A stretch of 58,876 nt of DNA from Verrucomicrobiota bacterium (GTDB lineage Bacteria; Auribacterota; JABMQX01; JAFGEW01). The first letter of the stretch is position 1. Every line of letters begins with the position of its first letter. Below the pieces are notes generated by a model. The model made no database searches. It saw only the letters and a program-made list of their open reading frames with translations, and was not told where the DNA came from. Location: NCBI GenBank assembly GCA_016931415.1, contig JAFGEW010000040.1:1-58876 (forward strand), written 5' to 3'. Both the position numbers and the translations under genes were made by a program. Shown here piece by piece: positions 33,028 through 42,540 of this stretch.

Positions 33028-34317
33028 TCAGCCCGCTTTCGGTCTGAGCCGCTTCGGCGGCTTGTACTGCGTGCCGTGGAGGCCCTCGACGTAGCGGTCC
33101 AGATCCTTCTTCATCTCGTCGGCGATCTCGCGCTTGAAGGGGAACGTGATCGCGTTGCCGACGCGGCGCAGGAACGTGAGGATGTAGCGGCCCGTGATCG
33201 CCAGGTGCTCGCCGTCGACGTCGTCGAGCTCGTCGCCCGAGGTATGGATCTCGCAGCAGTAGCCGCCGCCGCGCGTGATGGCGCACGCCGGGATGCCCGC
33301 GGCGCTGAACGGCACGTTGTCGCTCGAGTACGTCGCCGTCGAGACCTTGTAGCCCATGCCGAACTCCTTGCCCATCGCGTCGAGGTACCAGCGCAGCGAG
33401 TCGGGGCCGGTGACGAAGCACGAGTTGTTGCCGAAGATCGCGCCGGCGATGTCGCAGTTGATGCAGAGCCGGAAGTTCTCGAGGTCGTCCTTGTGGCGAG
33501 CCGCGTAGGCGCGGCTGCCGTGGAGGCCCGACTCCTCGCCGCCGCATAACACGAGGCGTACGGTGCGCTTGAGCGGCTCGGCGGCGACGCAGCGCATGAT
33601 CTCGGTCATGACCGCGGTGCCCGTGGCGTTGTCGTGGCCGCCCATGCTCCGGCTGATGCTGTCGTAGTGGGCAACGAGCACGATGACCTCGTCGGGGAAC
33701 TCGGTGCCGCGCACTTCGGCCACCACGTTCTGCGACGTACCTTCGCGCTCGTCCTGCCTGATGCGCACGCGCACGCGGCTCGCCTTCTCGCGGATCAGCT
33801 CGAGCGCGTCGCCGAACTCGAGGTCGAGGCTTGGGATCTTGCCGACGCGCAGCCGCCGCGGCTCCGTCCACGACTTGCGGTTCGGGAGCCGGTGCGGGTT
33901 GCCGCCCGTGGTAATGAGGGCGGCAACCCCCTTGTCGATCAACTCGCGCGCCTTCTCGTAGGACACCCCATAAGCGCCGATGAGCACCGCCTTGCCGTCG
34001 ACGCCGACCAGGTATTGGCTCGAGCCGTCCTCGATGTACTGGAAGCCGCACTCGAGGCCCTCGGGCGGCGTGGCGCCGCTCAGGCCGACGACGGCGCCCG
34101 TGTACGTCTTCGTGTACGGCGTGAGCACCTCGACGCTCGCCTCGTCGTCCACGTAGGTCCAGATTCGAAACTCCTCGAGCGTTGCCTCGAGCCCGTGGCC
34201 GCGCACGTGGCCGGCGAGCGTCTCGGCCGCCTTGCGTTCGCCAGGCGTGGCGGCGAAGCGCTCGTAGGCGATGGATTCGAGGATGCGATAGGCGTTGTCA
34301 CCGTCGAACTCAACCAT
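33028..34317 (-). CDS. M28 family zinc aminopeptidase
   Basis: 429 residues. PA-like insertion in the first half, M28 metal site in the second: His in LVAHYDS, Asp in GGHDNATG, Glu pair in CGGEESG, Asp in NCDIAG and His in CCEIHTSGD, so all five ligands are present. No signal peptide, so a cytoplasmic enzyme is likely. GGGAGC precedes the ATG at 34317. It is 24 bp downstream of a homologous M28 gene, with which it shares the FDGDNAYRIL start and the YKP-rich tail, so they are tandem duplicates. Confidence 0.93.
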   Translation of the reverse strand: MVEFDGDNAYRILESIAYERFAATPGERKAAETLAGHVRGHGLEATLEEFRIWTYVDDEASVEVLTPYTKTYTGAVVGLSGATPPEGLECGFQYIEDGSSQYLVGVDGKAVLIGAYGVSYEKARELIDKGVAALITTGGNPHRLPNRKSWTEPRRLRVGKIPSLDLEFGDALELIREKASRVRVRIRQDEREGTSQNVVAEVRGTEFPDEVIVLVAHYDSISRSMGGHDNATGTAVMTEIMRCVAAEPLKRTVRLVLCGGEESGLHGSRAYAARHKDDLENFRLCINCDIAGAIFGNNSCFVTGPDSLRWYLDAMGKEFGMGYKVSTATYSSDNVPFSAAGIPACAITRGGGYCCEIHTSGDELDDVDGEHLAITGRYILTFLRRVGNAITFPFKREIADEMKKDLDRYVEGLHGTQYKPPKRLRPKAG

Positions 34318-34341
34318 CGATTGCTCCCAGGTGCTGCTCGG

Positions 34342-35652
34342 TTACCGCGTCCGTTTCCGTGCCGGCTTCGTGCCGCCCGCCGGCGGCTTGAGCTTGGCGA
34401 GCGGCTTGTACTGCCGCCCGTGCATGTGCTCGACGTACTCGTCGACCTTCTTCTTGTGCTCGTCGGGGATCTCGCGTTTGAACGGGAACTCGACGGCATT
34501 GCCGACCCGCTTGAGGAACTCGAGCATGAAGCGGCCCGTGATCGCCAGGTGCTCGGCGTCGATGTCCTCGATGCCGTCGCGGACCGTGTGCCCTTCGGAG
34601 ACGTAGCCGCCGTAGCGCGCGAACGAGGCGGCCGGCACGCCCTCGGCGCTGAACGGGATGTTGTCGCTCGAATAGGCGTCCGTGCCGACGCCGCAGCCGA
34701 AGCCCAGCTCGTGGCTCATGCCTTCGAGATACCAGCGCAGCGAATCGGGGCCGGTCACCTCGATCCGGTTCCTGCCGATAATCATGCCGGCAACGTCGCA
34801 GTTGAGGCAGAGCCGGTAGTTGTCGAGCTCGCCCTTGTGCCGTTGGACGTAGTGGCGGCTGCCGTACAGACCGTACTCCTCGCCCGCCATGCACGCAAAC
34901 CTCACGGTGCGCTTGAGCGGGTTCTTCGCGAGGCAGCGGGCGATCTCAACGATGATCGCCGTGCCGGCGCCGTTGTCATGGCCGCCGACGGCGCCGCTCA
35001 CGGTGTCGTAGTGAGCGACGATGACGATCGCCTCGTCGGGGACCTCCGTGCCGCGCACTTCGGCGGTCACGTTGTTCGAGACCGCCTCGAAGTTGTTCAG
35101 GTCCATCTTGAGCCGGACGCGGCTCGCTTTCTTCTTGACCATCTCGAGCGCGTCCTCGAAGCGCAGGTTGAGCCCCGGCAGAGCACCGACCTTGGTGAGC
35201 ATCGGTTCACCCACCATGCCCCGGAAGGGCAGCAGGTGCGGTGCGCCGACCCGGAGTATGGCGAGGGCGCCGCGATCGAGGAGCTGCTTCATCTGTTCGA
35301 AACCGCCGCCGGTGAGCAGCACGGCTTTGCCCTTGACCTTGGCGAGGTATTGCGGGGAGCCGTCCTCGGCGTAGACGAAGCCGCACTCGAGTCCGCCCTT
35401 GGGCAAGTCGGGGCTCCTCCCGACAACGGCCGCCTCGTATTTCTTCTTGTACGGTTCGAGAACCTCGACGGTGCCGTTGTCGTTCGTGTAGGTCCAGATT
35501 CGGTATGGCTCGAGCGTGCCGTCGAGACCATACGACGTGAAGTGCTTGGCCAGCATCTTGGCCGCCTTGTGTTCGCCCTCGGTGCCCGTCTGGCGCGGGT
35601 AGGCAATCGACGTGAGCACCTTGTACGCGTTGTCGCCTCTGAACTCGTTCAT
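34342..35652 (-). CDS. M28 family zinc aminopeptidase (tandem paralog)
   Basis: 436 residues and full-length homology to the next gene. Metal ligands are in VAHYDT, GGHDNGAG, AGEEYG, NCDVAG and SEGHTVRD. ATG 35652 is chosen because MNEFRGDNAYKVLTSIAY then aligns with the paralog's N-terminus and AGGTG lies upstream; a GTG four codons earlier is possible. The C-terminus ends with a Lys/Pro-rich PLAKLKPPAGGTKPARKRTR tail. It sits between the ADP-ribosylglycohydrolase and the second M28 gene in one minus-strand run. Substrate unknown. Confidence 0.92.
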   Translation of the reverse strand: MNEFRGDNAYKVLTSIAYPRQTGTEGEHKAAKMLAKHFTSYGLDGTLEPYRIWTYTNDNGTVEVLEPYKKKYEAAVVGRSPDLPKGGLECGFVYAEDGSPQYLAKVKGKAVLLTGGGFEQMKQLLDRGALAILRVGAPHLLPFRGMVGEPMLTKVGALPGLNLRFEDALEMVKKKASRVRLKMDLNNFEAVSNNVTAEVRGTEVPDEAIVIVAHYDTVSGAVGGHDNGAGTAIIVEIARCLAKNPLKRTVRFACMAGEEYGLYGSRHYVQRHKGELDNYRLCLNCDVAGMIIGRNRIEVTGPDSLRWYLEGMSHELGFGCGVGTDAYSSDNIPFSAEGVPAASFARYGGYVSEGHTVRDGIEDIDAEHLAITGRFMLEFLKRVGNAVEFPFKREIPDEHKKKVDEYVEHMHGRQYKPLAKLKPPAGGTKPARKRTR

Positions 35653-35683
35653 GATCGTCTGCACCTGTTCTGTGGGGTCTGTG

Positions 35684-37015
35684 CTATTCCTTGGTTACCG
35701 CGACCTTGAGCGTGCGCTCGGCCAGCTCGCTGATCGCGTTCGTGTGCTCGCCCGCCACGGCGCTTTCGAGCCGGTCGTGAAGCGGTTCGATCCACTTGGC
35801 CGGCAATGCCTCGGCGCCCAGGAGCGCGCCGAGCAGCGAACCCGCCGTCGCACCGTTGCAGTCGGTATCAAGGCCGCTCATGACGGCGATACTGATCGTT
35901 CGGGAGAAGTCGTGCCGGCCAAGCAGCACGGCCATAAGCGTAATCATGGCGTTGTTGATCGTATGAATCCAGTGCATACCGCCGCAGGAGTCCATAATCC
36001 GCTGCCAGACGTGCTCCCACGCCTCGGGTCCGGCGTCCGCGCACCACTCGACGACGTGCTGTAATGCATCGGCCAGCCGGCAGTGGGCCGGGATCGCATT
36101 CAGGCCGCTGGCAACGATCGTATCGAGATCGTCGGTCACGAACGCTTGGGCGATCGCGGCGGCAAAGAACAACTCGCCGTAGATGCCGTTGCGCGTGTGT
36201 GAGATCGAGGCGTCGCGCCAGGCGTACTCGGCCGCCGTCGCCGGATCGCCCGGGTTGACCCAGGCCCAGATGTCGGCCCGGATCTGTGCGCCGATCCACT
36301 CGCGGAACGGATTACGGAACGCGGCGCTACGCGGCGGCGTCAGACCGTTGACGAGGTTGCGGTACGCGACCCGCTCGGCGGTGTAGACTGTCAGATACGG
36401 AAACGACCTCAGCCACTCGTCGGCGACGTCCTGCGGCGCAAACGCGCGGCTCGTGCGCTCGAGCACCTTGAGGCCCACGATCGGGTAGTCGGTGTCGTCG
36501 TCGCGCACGGCGTGCGTGATGAAGCCCGTGTGCCACGATTTCGGCCCCGGCGCGAACTCGACGCCCGCGGGCCGCCTCTCGATGTAAGGGAAGTAGTCGT
36601 CGAGCGGCCAGGCGCCGACGGACCGGGCGAGCGCCTCGATCACGGCGCGCGGCTGGCCCTCGACCGGCTTGCCCAACATGCAGCCCGCGCACCGGCCGAG
36701 CCACGCCCCAAGGAGCTTGTCGCGCAGAACGGCTTCGGCCGGCCGTGCGGTCGCTCCCGGAAACGGCGCGGGCCGGGCGGCGACGATGCCGTCGAGGTCG
36801 CTCGGCTCGTGACAGGGGAGACCGTCGCGCACAGGCAGCGCGTCGAGCTCATCGACAATGGCGAGCACCTGCCGGCGAGACGTCTCGTCCGTGGGCGAGC
36901 CGAGCGCGGCGGCACGGGCCTGCAGCGCCTCGACGTGCGCCGAGTCGCGGCCTTCGTCGGCGGCCTGCTGGAACGCGACCGCAAGCAGCTCATTGTATTC
37001 TCTGACAAGGTCCAC
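35684..37015 (-). CDS. ADP-ribosylglycohydrolase (DraG-like) family protein
   Basis: 443 residues. The N-terminal about 100 residues are helical and family-atypical, then the ADP-ribosylglycohydrolase fold starts with LRDKLLGAWLGRCAGCMLGKPVEG. Metal-binding pairs are in RDDDTDY and in the C-terminal GLDTDCNGATAGSLLGALLG, with HTRNGIYGELFFAAAIA between. These proteins remove ADP-ribose from proteins or small molecules. GTG 37015 is used because AAGGAGG lies just upstream; a longer frame upstream lacks a ribosome site. It is upstream of the M28 pair. Confidence 0.88.
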   Translation of the reverse strand: MDLVREYNELLAVAFQQAADEGRDSAHVEALQARAAALGSPTDETSRRQVLAIVDELDALPVRDGLPCHEPSDLDGIVAARPAPFPGATARPAEAVLRDKLLGAWLGRCAGCMLGKPVEGQPRAVIEALARSVGAWPLDDYFPYIERRPAGVEFAPGPKSWHTGFITHAVRDDDTDYPIVGLKVLERTSRAFAPQDVADEWLRSFPYLTVYTAERVAYRNLVNGLTPPRSAAFRNPFREWIGAQIRADIWAWVNPGDPATAAEYAWRDASISHTRNGIYGELFFAAAIAQAFVTDDLDTIVASGLNAIPAHCRLADALQHVVEWCADAGPEAWEHVWQRIMDSCGGMHWIHTINNAMITLMAVLLGRHDFSRTISIAVMSGLDTDCNGATAGSLLGALLGAEALPAKWIEPLHDRLESAVAGEHTNAISELAERTLKVAVTKE

Positions 37016-37140
37016 GGCCTCCTCCTTCAGGCGCAGACGGGGCCAGAGGATAACACGCTGGGCGGCGATGGCAACATTATCCCGCCGCGCGCCCCCGCGC
37101 GACGCTATACTGGCATCGCACACGCACACGGGAGAACGCC

Positions 37141-40134
37141 ATGGGACACCGCAGCACGACCCTTACCTTCGCCATTGTCATGCTCGCCGTCGTTGTCGTC
37201 TGGCTCATGTACAGAAACGCCGGCAAGAAACCGCACGAGGACTCACCCCAAGGCACCGAAACCGTCGACCGGACGCCGACCGCGACGGCGACGGCAACGA
37301 CGCCCAGGATCATCGTGGACGACGACTCGGCCGCCCCCGAGGTCGAGCCGGCTCGCGTCGGGCCAGGCCTGAGCGCCCTCAGGGTGTTCGTCATCGAGCG
37401 CGACGGCGCCCGCCCACCGGCACTTGCCGCGGCACTGGTCCCGCTTGTCGGCAACGGCCCGATCATCTATGCCCGGCTGCCGGGCAGGAACGCACGCACG
37501 GCTGACGTGGCCCCCGGCCGGTACCTGGTCGCCGTGCTCACGGCGAGCGAGGCATCAGAGCTCGCTGAGCCTTCGGCCGCCACCGTCCGCGTTGTCCGCG
37601 AGATCACGCTACGTCCCGGCCGGGTCGAGACGCTCGCGCTGCAGCTCGGCCCTCAACCGGCCGTGCGCGGCACCGTACGCAATCTCGACGCATGGCCCGT
37701 CGCCGACGCGACCGTGCTCGTGCAACCGGCGCTGCTCGCGTCCGCCGAGGCCCAGCGCCCGTCGTGGCTCACCTGGTTCGGCCGCACCAACACGGCCGGC
37801 GAGTTCCGCATCACGGCCGTGCCCGGCGGCAACCTCGTGGTTACCGCCGCCGCCAGGAACGGGACGCAGTGCAAGCGCGAACACCAAGCCGAGTTCGGCG
37901 ACGAGCTCGTCATGCATCTCGTCATGGGCGACGGCTCGGGACTGACCGGCACGGTAGTTGGCGAGGCAGGTGAGCCGATCGCCGCCGCCTCGGTGTTCGT
38001 CTGCGGCCGGGCCTCAGCACCGCGGCCAGGCTATGCCCTGGAGTGGGGCGACGTTCTCGCGCGTACGACAACGGACGCCGACGGACGGTACAAGACCGAT
38101 TCCCTGCCGCTTGCGGAGACGCTCCGCGTCGTCTTCGTCGCCAGTGGGTACGCCGCCACTGAGATCTCGTTCTCACTCGGCGCGCCCGACGGAGAAACGC
38201 ATGCAGGCACCTACACCAGCGACGGTCTGTGGGATCTCGGCGAGACACGCCTTGCACCCGAACAGCCCGTGATGGGCCGCGTGGTGTACTCTGACGATTC
38301 GCCCGTGGCCGGGGCCGAGCTGCGCGTGCGGCGCCTGGTTCGGGCCCGATCGGCCTCCGGCGTGGAATCCATGCTGATGGAGCCCGCGTTCCCCGAGGGG
38401 ATTGTGAGCGCCACGTCGGACAGCGAGGGCCGCTTCACCATCCGCGGACTCGGCCGGGGCGTCTGGCTGCTCGAAGCCCGAGACCTCGTCACGGGCCAGA
38501 CAGCGACAAAGGAAACAACGGGCACAGCGGACGAGACGGTGATCACCCTCCCTATAGGGCTGAAGCTCGCGGGCCGGATCACCGATGAAGCGACCCGCTC
38601 GCCAATCGCCGGCGCGGTCATCACAGCGGCCGACTCGAGGGCGACGTCGGATCCCCAGGGCCGTTACGAGCTGTGGCTTGGCTCCGGTCTGGGCGAGACT
38701 GACGTCGCCGCCCAGGCCGACGGCTACGAGCCACGCGTCGAGGAAAAGGTACAGCTCGCGGCGCACGAGACCGGGCTTGATCTGGCCCTCGCCCCCACGC
38801 GCGTGGCGCGGATCTGGCTCATCGACGAGAAGGACAAGGCGCCCGTGATCGGCGCGCCGGTGCGGTGGCGGCTCGTCGACGAACCCTTCGCACAGTCCTT
38901 GCTCCGGAGCTCGCTCGAGGGCGAGGTTGTCTTCTACAACGCCCGCCTCGACGATACGGTGCACATCGAGGTGGTCGACACGCGGTTCGTCCCCTACATC
39001 GCCGATGTGACGCTCACCGAGATCGACGGCAGGGAGATCGTCCTGCGCATGGGCGCAGCGATCCGCGGCCGCGTCGTCAACACCGCCGACGAGCCGATTG
39101 CCGGTGCCGAGATCTACGTGGGCGAGAGCTACCTCAACTTCGCCGACCCGTTCGTCAGGCGCGTCCGCTCGCTCGACGACGGCGCCTACGAGATGCCCGG
39201 CATGCCCGAGGGCATGTTCCAGCTCACCGCCGCGCATCCCGACTACATGACGACACAGTCGGAGGCCGTGGATACGCGCCATCGCAATGTGATCGACGGG
39301 GTCGATATCGTCATGGACACCGGTGTGACGATCTCGGGCCGCGTCGTGGATGAGACCGGCAACCCGATTGCCGCCGCCGTCGTGTGCGGCTGGGGCGATT
39401 TCAACTACGACCGCGACACGCCGGGCTACAAACGCTCGGCGACGTCCGACGCGCAAGGCCATTTCGAGCTGGGCGGCCTGCGGCGCACCACGGGCGGCCC
39501 GATCGTGATCTCGGCCTCGGCGCGCGGGTATGCCACCCGGACCGTATCGGTCGAGGTTGGCCCGGCGGCCGATGCTCCCGACGAGGAGGCTGTGATCGCT
39601 CTACGCCCGGAAGTCGTGTTGCGCGGCCGCACGGTGACCACCGACGGCATGCCCGTGGCCGGCGTACGCGTCTACGGGCAGATCAACGAACTCGAGAGCC
39701 GCGAGACTCACACGGACGCCGACGGTCGTTTCACCTTCGAGGGCGTGCAGGCCGGACAGCACACGCTCATCTTCACCCGCTCGGGCTTTCTCTACAAAAA
39801 GGCCGACCTCGTCGCCCTGCCTGAAGAGGAGCCGGCGGAGGCCGAGATCGTGCTCGAACCCGGCGCGCTCGTCGGCGGCCGCATCGTCAACGCGCGCTCC
39901 GGCGAGCCGATCCCCATCTTCAGCGGTCTGATCGCCACGCCCGACCGCATGCGCTCGTGGCGTCTCCACGTCCTCGGCGAGGGCCGGTTCACGACCGACA
40001 CCGTCCCCGACGGCGACTACGTGCTGATCATTGATTCGAAGAACATGCGCCCCACCACCGTCGAAGGGGTGGCGGTGCAGAACCACACCGGCCCGGAGCA
40101 CCTCGAAATCCGGATGGAGCCCCTACCGGACTGA
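37141..40134 (+). CDS. Long membrane-anchored protein of CarboxypepD_reg-type repeats
   Basis: 997 residues. One N-terminal transmembrane helix (about 8-23) is followed by a Thr/Glu-rich linker and about eight beta-sandwich modules of 80-100 residues. Each contains the hallmark G-x-V-x-x-x-x-G-x-P-x-x-x-A pattern (GTVVGEAGEPIAAASVFV, GRVVYSDDSPVAGAELRV, GRITDEATRSPIAGAVIT, GRVVNTADEPIAGAEIYV, GRVVDETGNPIAAAVV, GRTVTTDGMPVAGVRV) and a TDADGRF/SDSEGRF turn. Likely an extracytoplasmic adhesive or carbohydrate-binding protein. TATACT at 37106-37111 may be its -10 box, without a good -35. Confidence 0.85.
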   Translation: MGHRSTTLTFAIVMLAVVVVWLMYRNAGKKPHEDSPQGTETVDRTPTATATATTPRIIVDDDSAAPEVEPARVGPGLSALRVFVIERDGARPPALAAALVPLVGNGPIIYARLPGRNARTADVAPGRYLVAVLTASEASELAEPSAATVRVVREITLRPGRVETLALQLGPQPAVRGTVRNLDAWPVADATVLVQPALLASAEAQRPSWLTWFGRTNTAGEFRITAVPGGNLVVTAAARNGTQCKREHQAEFGDELVMHLVMGDGSGLTGTVVGEAGEPIAAASVFVCGRASAPRPGYALEWGDVLARTTTDADGRYKTDSLPLAETLRVVFVASGYAATEISFSLGAPDGETHAGTYTSDGLWDLGETRLAPEQPVMGRVVYSDDSPVAGAELRVRRLVRARSASGVESMLMEPAFPEGIVSATSDSEGRFTIRGLGRGVWLLEARDLVTGQTATKETTGTADETVITLPIGLKLAGRITDEATRSPIAGAVITAADSRATSDPQGRYELWLGSGLGETDVAAQADGYEPRVEEKVQLAAHETGLDLALAPTRVARIWLIDEKDKAPVIGAPVRWRLVDEPFAQSLLRSSLEGEVVFYNARLDDTVHIEVVDTRFVPYIADVTLTEIDGREIVLRMGAAIRGRVVNTADEPIAGAEIYVGESYLNFADPFVRRVRSLDDGAYEMPGMPEGMFQLTAAHPDYMTTQSEAVDTRHRNVIDGVDIVMDTGVTISGRVVDETGNPIAAAVVCGWGDFNYDRDTPGYKRSATSDAQGHFELGGLRRTTGGPIVISASARGYATRTVSVEVGPAADAPDEEAVIALRPEVVLRGRTVTTDGMPVAGVRVYGQINELESRETHTDADGRFTFEGVQAGQHTLIFTRSGFLYKKADLVALPEEEPAEAEIVLEPGALVGGRIVNARSGEPIPIFSGLIATPDRMRSWRLHVLGEGRFTTDTVPDGDYVLIIDSKNMRPTTVEGVAVQNHTGPEHLEIRMEPLPD

Positions 40135-40187
40135 CCGAAAACGGGCACGCACGCGCGTGGTGTTCTTTGGCAGGCGAATGCGCCCGG

Positions 40188-40952
40188 CTACCTGACCGGC
40201 AGCGTCATGGTCACCGTCGTGCCGGCGCCGGCGTCAGACGAAACCTCGAGCATGCCGCCATGGTCGTGCACGGCGGCGGCTGCGTATGCTAGGCCGTAGC
40301 CGCGCCCCGTGTTTTCGACGGGACTCGATCGGTAGCAGTCGCCTTCGAGCGTCGTGAAGCCCGGGTCGAACACCCGGGGCAGGAGTTCGGACGAGATGCC
40401 GCAGCCGGTATCCGCCACGCTGAGCGTCGCCGCGCCCCCCTGCAGGGCTGTCGAGATCACCAGGCGCGGCGCGGCGCCGGTGCGCAGCGCGATGACAGCG
40501 TTCTCAACGACGGCTCGGAACGCCCCGGCGAGCGCACCGTACATGGCCGTGATCGCGGGCAACCCGGCGGCCAAGCGGAGGTCGGTTTCGATCTCGTGCT
40601 TGAAGTGGCGGTCGAAGCACATGAACGCGCATTCACGCCCGACGAGGTCGTTGAGATCGACGAGTCGGGGATCCGGCTCGGCCTCGAGCGCGAGCGTGCC
40701 TGTCACCTGGTGCAGCATGCCGTTGATGCGCTCGCATTCCCCGACGATCTCGTGCATCGACTCGCCCAGCCCCGGATTGCGGATCCCGACCAACTCGGCG
40801 CGCCCCATAACGGCTGTCAGCGGGCTACGCAGGTTGTGGGCCAGGCCGCCGGCCAGTGTCATGAGCACGCGAAGCTGCTCGCGGCGGGCCTCGGCGTAGA
40901 GCGGCGGCAGCACGGGCGGGGCTTGATCAGACGCAAACACAACAATCGGCAT
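40188..40952 (-). CDS. Histidine kinase without sensor domain
   Basis: 254 residues. The H-box is LAGGLAHNLRSPLTAVMGRAEL, followed by a DHp helix and the HATPase domain with N-box VENAVIAL, G1 VADTGCGIS and G2 GRGYGLAYAAAAVHDHGG. There is no transmembrane helix and no N-terminal sensor, so it is a soluble kinase probably controlled by a partner. ATG 40952 follows AAAGGAGAA; an upstream extension has no ribosome site. No response regulator is adjacent. It lies downstream of tRNA-Phe on the same strand. Confidence 0.9.
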   Translation of the reverse strand: MPIVVFASDQAPPVLPPLYAEARREQLRVLMTLAGGLAHNLRSPLTAVMGRAELVGIRNPGLGESMHEIVGECERINGMLHQVTGTLALEAEPDPRLVDLNDLVGRECAFMCFDRHFKHEIETDLRLAAGLPAITAMYGALAGAFRAVVENAVIALRTGAAPRLVISTALQGGAATLSVADTGCGISSELLPRVFDPGFTTLEGDCYRSSPVENTGRGYGLAYAAAAVHDHGGMLEVSSDAGAGTTVTMTLPVR

Positions 40953-41078
40953 GGCGCGGGCTTCTCCTTTCAGTTCCTCTTCGGCGCGCGGGACGCCGCT
41001 ACGCGAACCGCCGGGGCGCCAAATGCGGGCGCCTCGAAATAGTGGCATAGGATGGACGCCTCGAGGGCATAAAAAAAG

Positions 41079-41151
41079 TGCCGGGAGTCAGAGTCGAACT
41101 GACGACACGGGGATTTTCAGTCCCCTGCTCTACCACCTGAGCTATCCCGGC
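41079..41151 (-). tRNA. tRNA-Phe (GAA)
   Basis: 73 nt, reading from 41151 down to 41079. Acceptor stem GCCGGGA/TCCCGGC, D-arm GCTC...GAGC, anticodon stem GGGGA/TCCCC with loop CTGAAAA (anticodon GAA), five-base variable loop GTGTC, T-stem GTCAG/CTGAC with loop TTCGACT, discriminator A. CCA is not encoded. A T7 run follows within three bases and may terminate transcription. Confidence 0.97.
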
Positions 41152-41184
41152 ACACCGGCCCGAAGAACCGGGTCGAGCCTGGAC

Positions 41185-41213
41185 CGTATAGCGTATGAAA
41201 GGGGCTGTGTCAA
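41185..41213 (-). promoter_or_regulatory. Promoter of tRNA-Phe
   Basis: On the minus strand TTGACA (41213-41208), exactly 17 bp, then TATACG (41190-41185), followed 34 bp later by the tRNA 5' end. Perfect -35 box and near-consensus -10 box; the strongest sigma-70 promoter in the window. Confidence 0.8.
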
Positions 41214-41291
41214 GCGCAGGCGCGACGCCCGCCTTGAGGCAGCCAGATGGACCAAGACAGTGACGGGAGGTGAGAGACGCTCCAAATTCCG

Positions 41292-41321
41292 TTGACACCT
41301 TCCCGACGGCAGACCTACTGT
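41292..41321 (+). promoter_or_regulatory. Probable promoter of the secreted-protein gene
   Basis: TTGACA at 41292-41297, an 18-bp spacer and TACTGT at 41316-41321. It is divergent from the tRNA promoter. Leader of about 120 nt before the ATG at 41449. Confidence 0.5.
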
Positions 41322-41367
41322 TATGGCCTCAATCGGACCATGGGCAGGGCCGAACGAGGTCAGCATA

Positions 41368-41387
41368 GGCTGCCGGTATCGGCAGCC
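41368..41387 (+). promoter_or_regulatory. Leader hairpin before the secreted-protein gene
   Basis: GGCTGCCG (41368-41375), loop GTAT, CGGCAGCC (41380-41387): eight perfect base pairs in the predicted 5' untranslated region, ending 61 bp before the ATG. No T tract. It could stabilise the mRNA or bind a regulator. Confidence 0.45.
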
Positions 41388-41448
41388 GTGTGCAGAAACC
41401 CCCAATGAACTTATAGGCACGCACCGAACGAATCGAAGGAGAGACGTG

Positions 41449-42492
41449 ATGAAACGCAATGGAATCGCACTCGCAACCCTTCTGACGGCTGTCCTGTTGG
41501 CGCTCGCCTCGGCCCAGGCGGCACTGCCGTCACTGTCCATCGTCGCGGGCGGCGTCGATATCGCCCAGTACATGCCGAAGGACTCGACCTTCCTCGTCAC
41601 CATCAACGTGGGCAAGCTCGCTGAGACGGGCCTGTTCGAGACGGTCCAGCAGATGGGCGGCGAGGACGCATTCGCGGAGCTCGAAGCGCTTGGCATCGAC
41701 CCGGCCAAGGATATCGAGCAGTTCATGATCGGCATCGTGGTCGACCGCGAGAACCCGGACAATGACCCCAGCGTGTTCATGGCCCTGTCGGGCACGTTCC
41801 CGTCGGCGGACAAGTTCGTCGAGGCCTACAAGGCCGAACAGGAGGAGGACCCAGAGACACGCGAGGTTGACGGGAAGACCGTCTACACGATGGACGATGT
41901 CGATTTCTGTTTCCTCGACGGTGTGATCCTCGCCGTGCCGCTGGAGAGCGACGCCTCGGACATCGAGAAGATGCTTGGCGGCGCCGCCCAGAGCGTGGCG
42001 AGCAACGCCGAGCTGACGGCGCTCATGGCAAAGGTCAACAAGAAGGCCACCATGTGGGCCGTGGCCAGCCTGCCCGAGGAGCTGCGCGCGATGATGGCTG
42101 AGGATGCCGAGGACGCCCCGTTTGACGTCTCGACGCTCCAGACGCTGACCGGCGCGTTCGACTACGCCCAGAAGGTCGTGCTCGACGTCGCCCTTGGTTT
42201 CACCGAAGAGGACGGGGCCCAGAGCCTTGTCGACTTCTGGACCGCCCAGGTCAAGCCGATGGCCGAGATGATGGGCGAGCAGATGCCGGCGGTCGCCGAT
42301 CTCATTGGGGCGTGCGAGATGAAGGCCTCGGGCAAGATGGCCACTCTCAGCCTCAACATGGACAAAGCGGACTTCGACAGCGCCATCGAGAGCATGGTCC
42401 AGATGATCGCCGCTCCCATGATGGGCGGCGGCATGATGGAAGACGACACGATGGAAGACGACACGATGGAAGACGAGGACGCGGAATGGTAG
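41449..42492 (+). CDS. Secreted protein with acidic Met-Glu-Asp repeat tail
   Basis: 347 residues. A typical signal peptide (KRNGIALATLLTAVLLALASAQA) is cleaved near residue 24, releasing the protein to the periplasm or outside. The mature part is mixed alpha/beta with the opening IAQYMPKDSTFLVTINVGKLAETGLFETV, of the kind seen in DUF3352-like proteins of Planctomycetota-type genomes. The C-terminus carries three 5-residue MEDDT/MEDED units after a MMGGGM motif. CGAAGGAGAG precedes ATG 41449. A perfect 12-bp hairpin terminator follows. Function unknown. Confidence 0.85.
   Translation: MKRNGIALATLLTAVLLALASAQAALPSLSIVAGGVDIAQYMPKDSTFLVTINVGKLAETGLFETVQQMGGEDAFAELEALGIDPAKDIEQFMIGIVVDRENPDNDPSVFMALSGTFPSADKFVEAYKAEQEEDPETREVDGKTVYTMDDVDFCFLDGVILAVPLESDASDIEKMLGGAAQSVASNAELTALMAKVNKKATMWAVASLPEELRAMMAEDAEDAPFDVSTLQTLTGAFDYAQKVVLDVALGFTEEDGAQSLVDFWTAQVKPMAEMMGEQMPAVADLIGACEMKASGKMATLSLNMDKADFDSAIESMVQMIAAPMMGGGMMEDDTMEDDTMEDEDAEW
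42436..42480 (+). repeat. 15-bp tandem repeat in the secreted-protein gene
   Basis: Three in-frame units: ATGGAAGACGACACG at 42436-42450 and 42451-42465 (identical), and ATGGAAGACGAGGAC at 42466-42480. They encode the acidic tail and could vary in number between strains. Confidence 0.85.
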
Positions 42493-42540
42493 TCGGCCTC
42501 CTCGCCGTCTGACCGGTGTGTCGTTACACGGTGCACAAAC

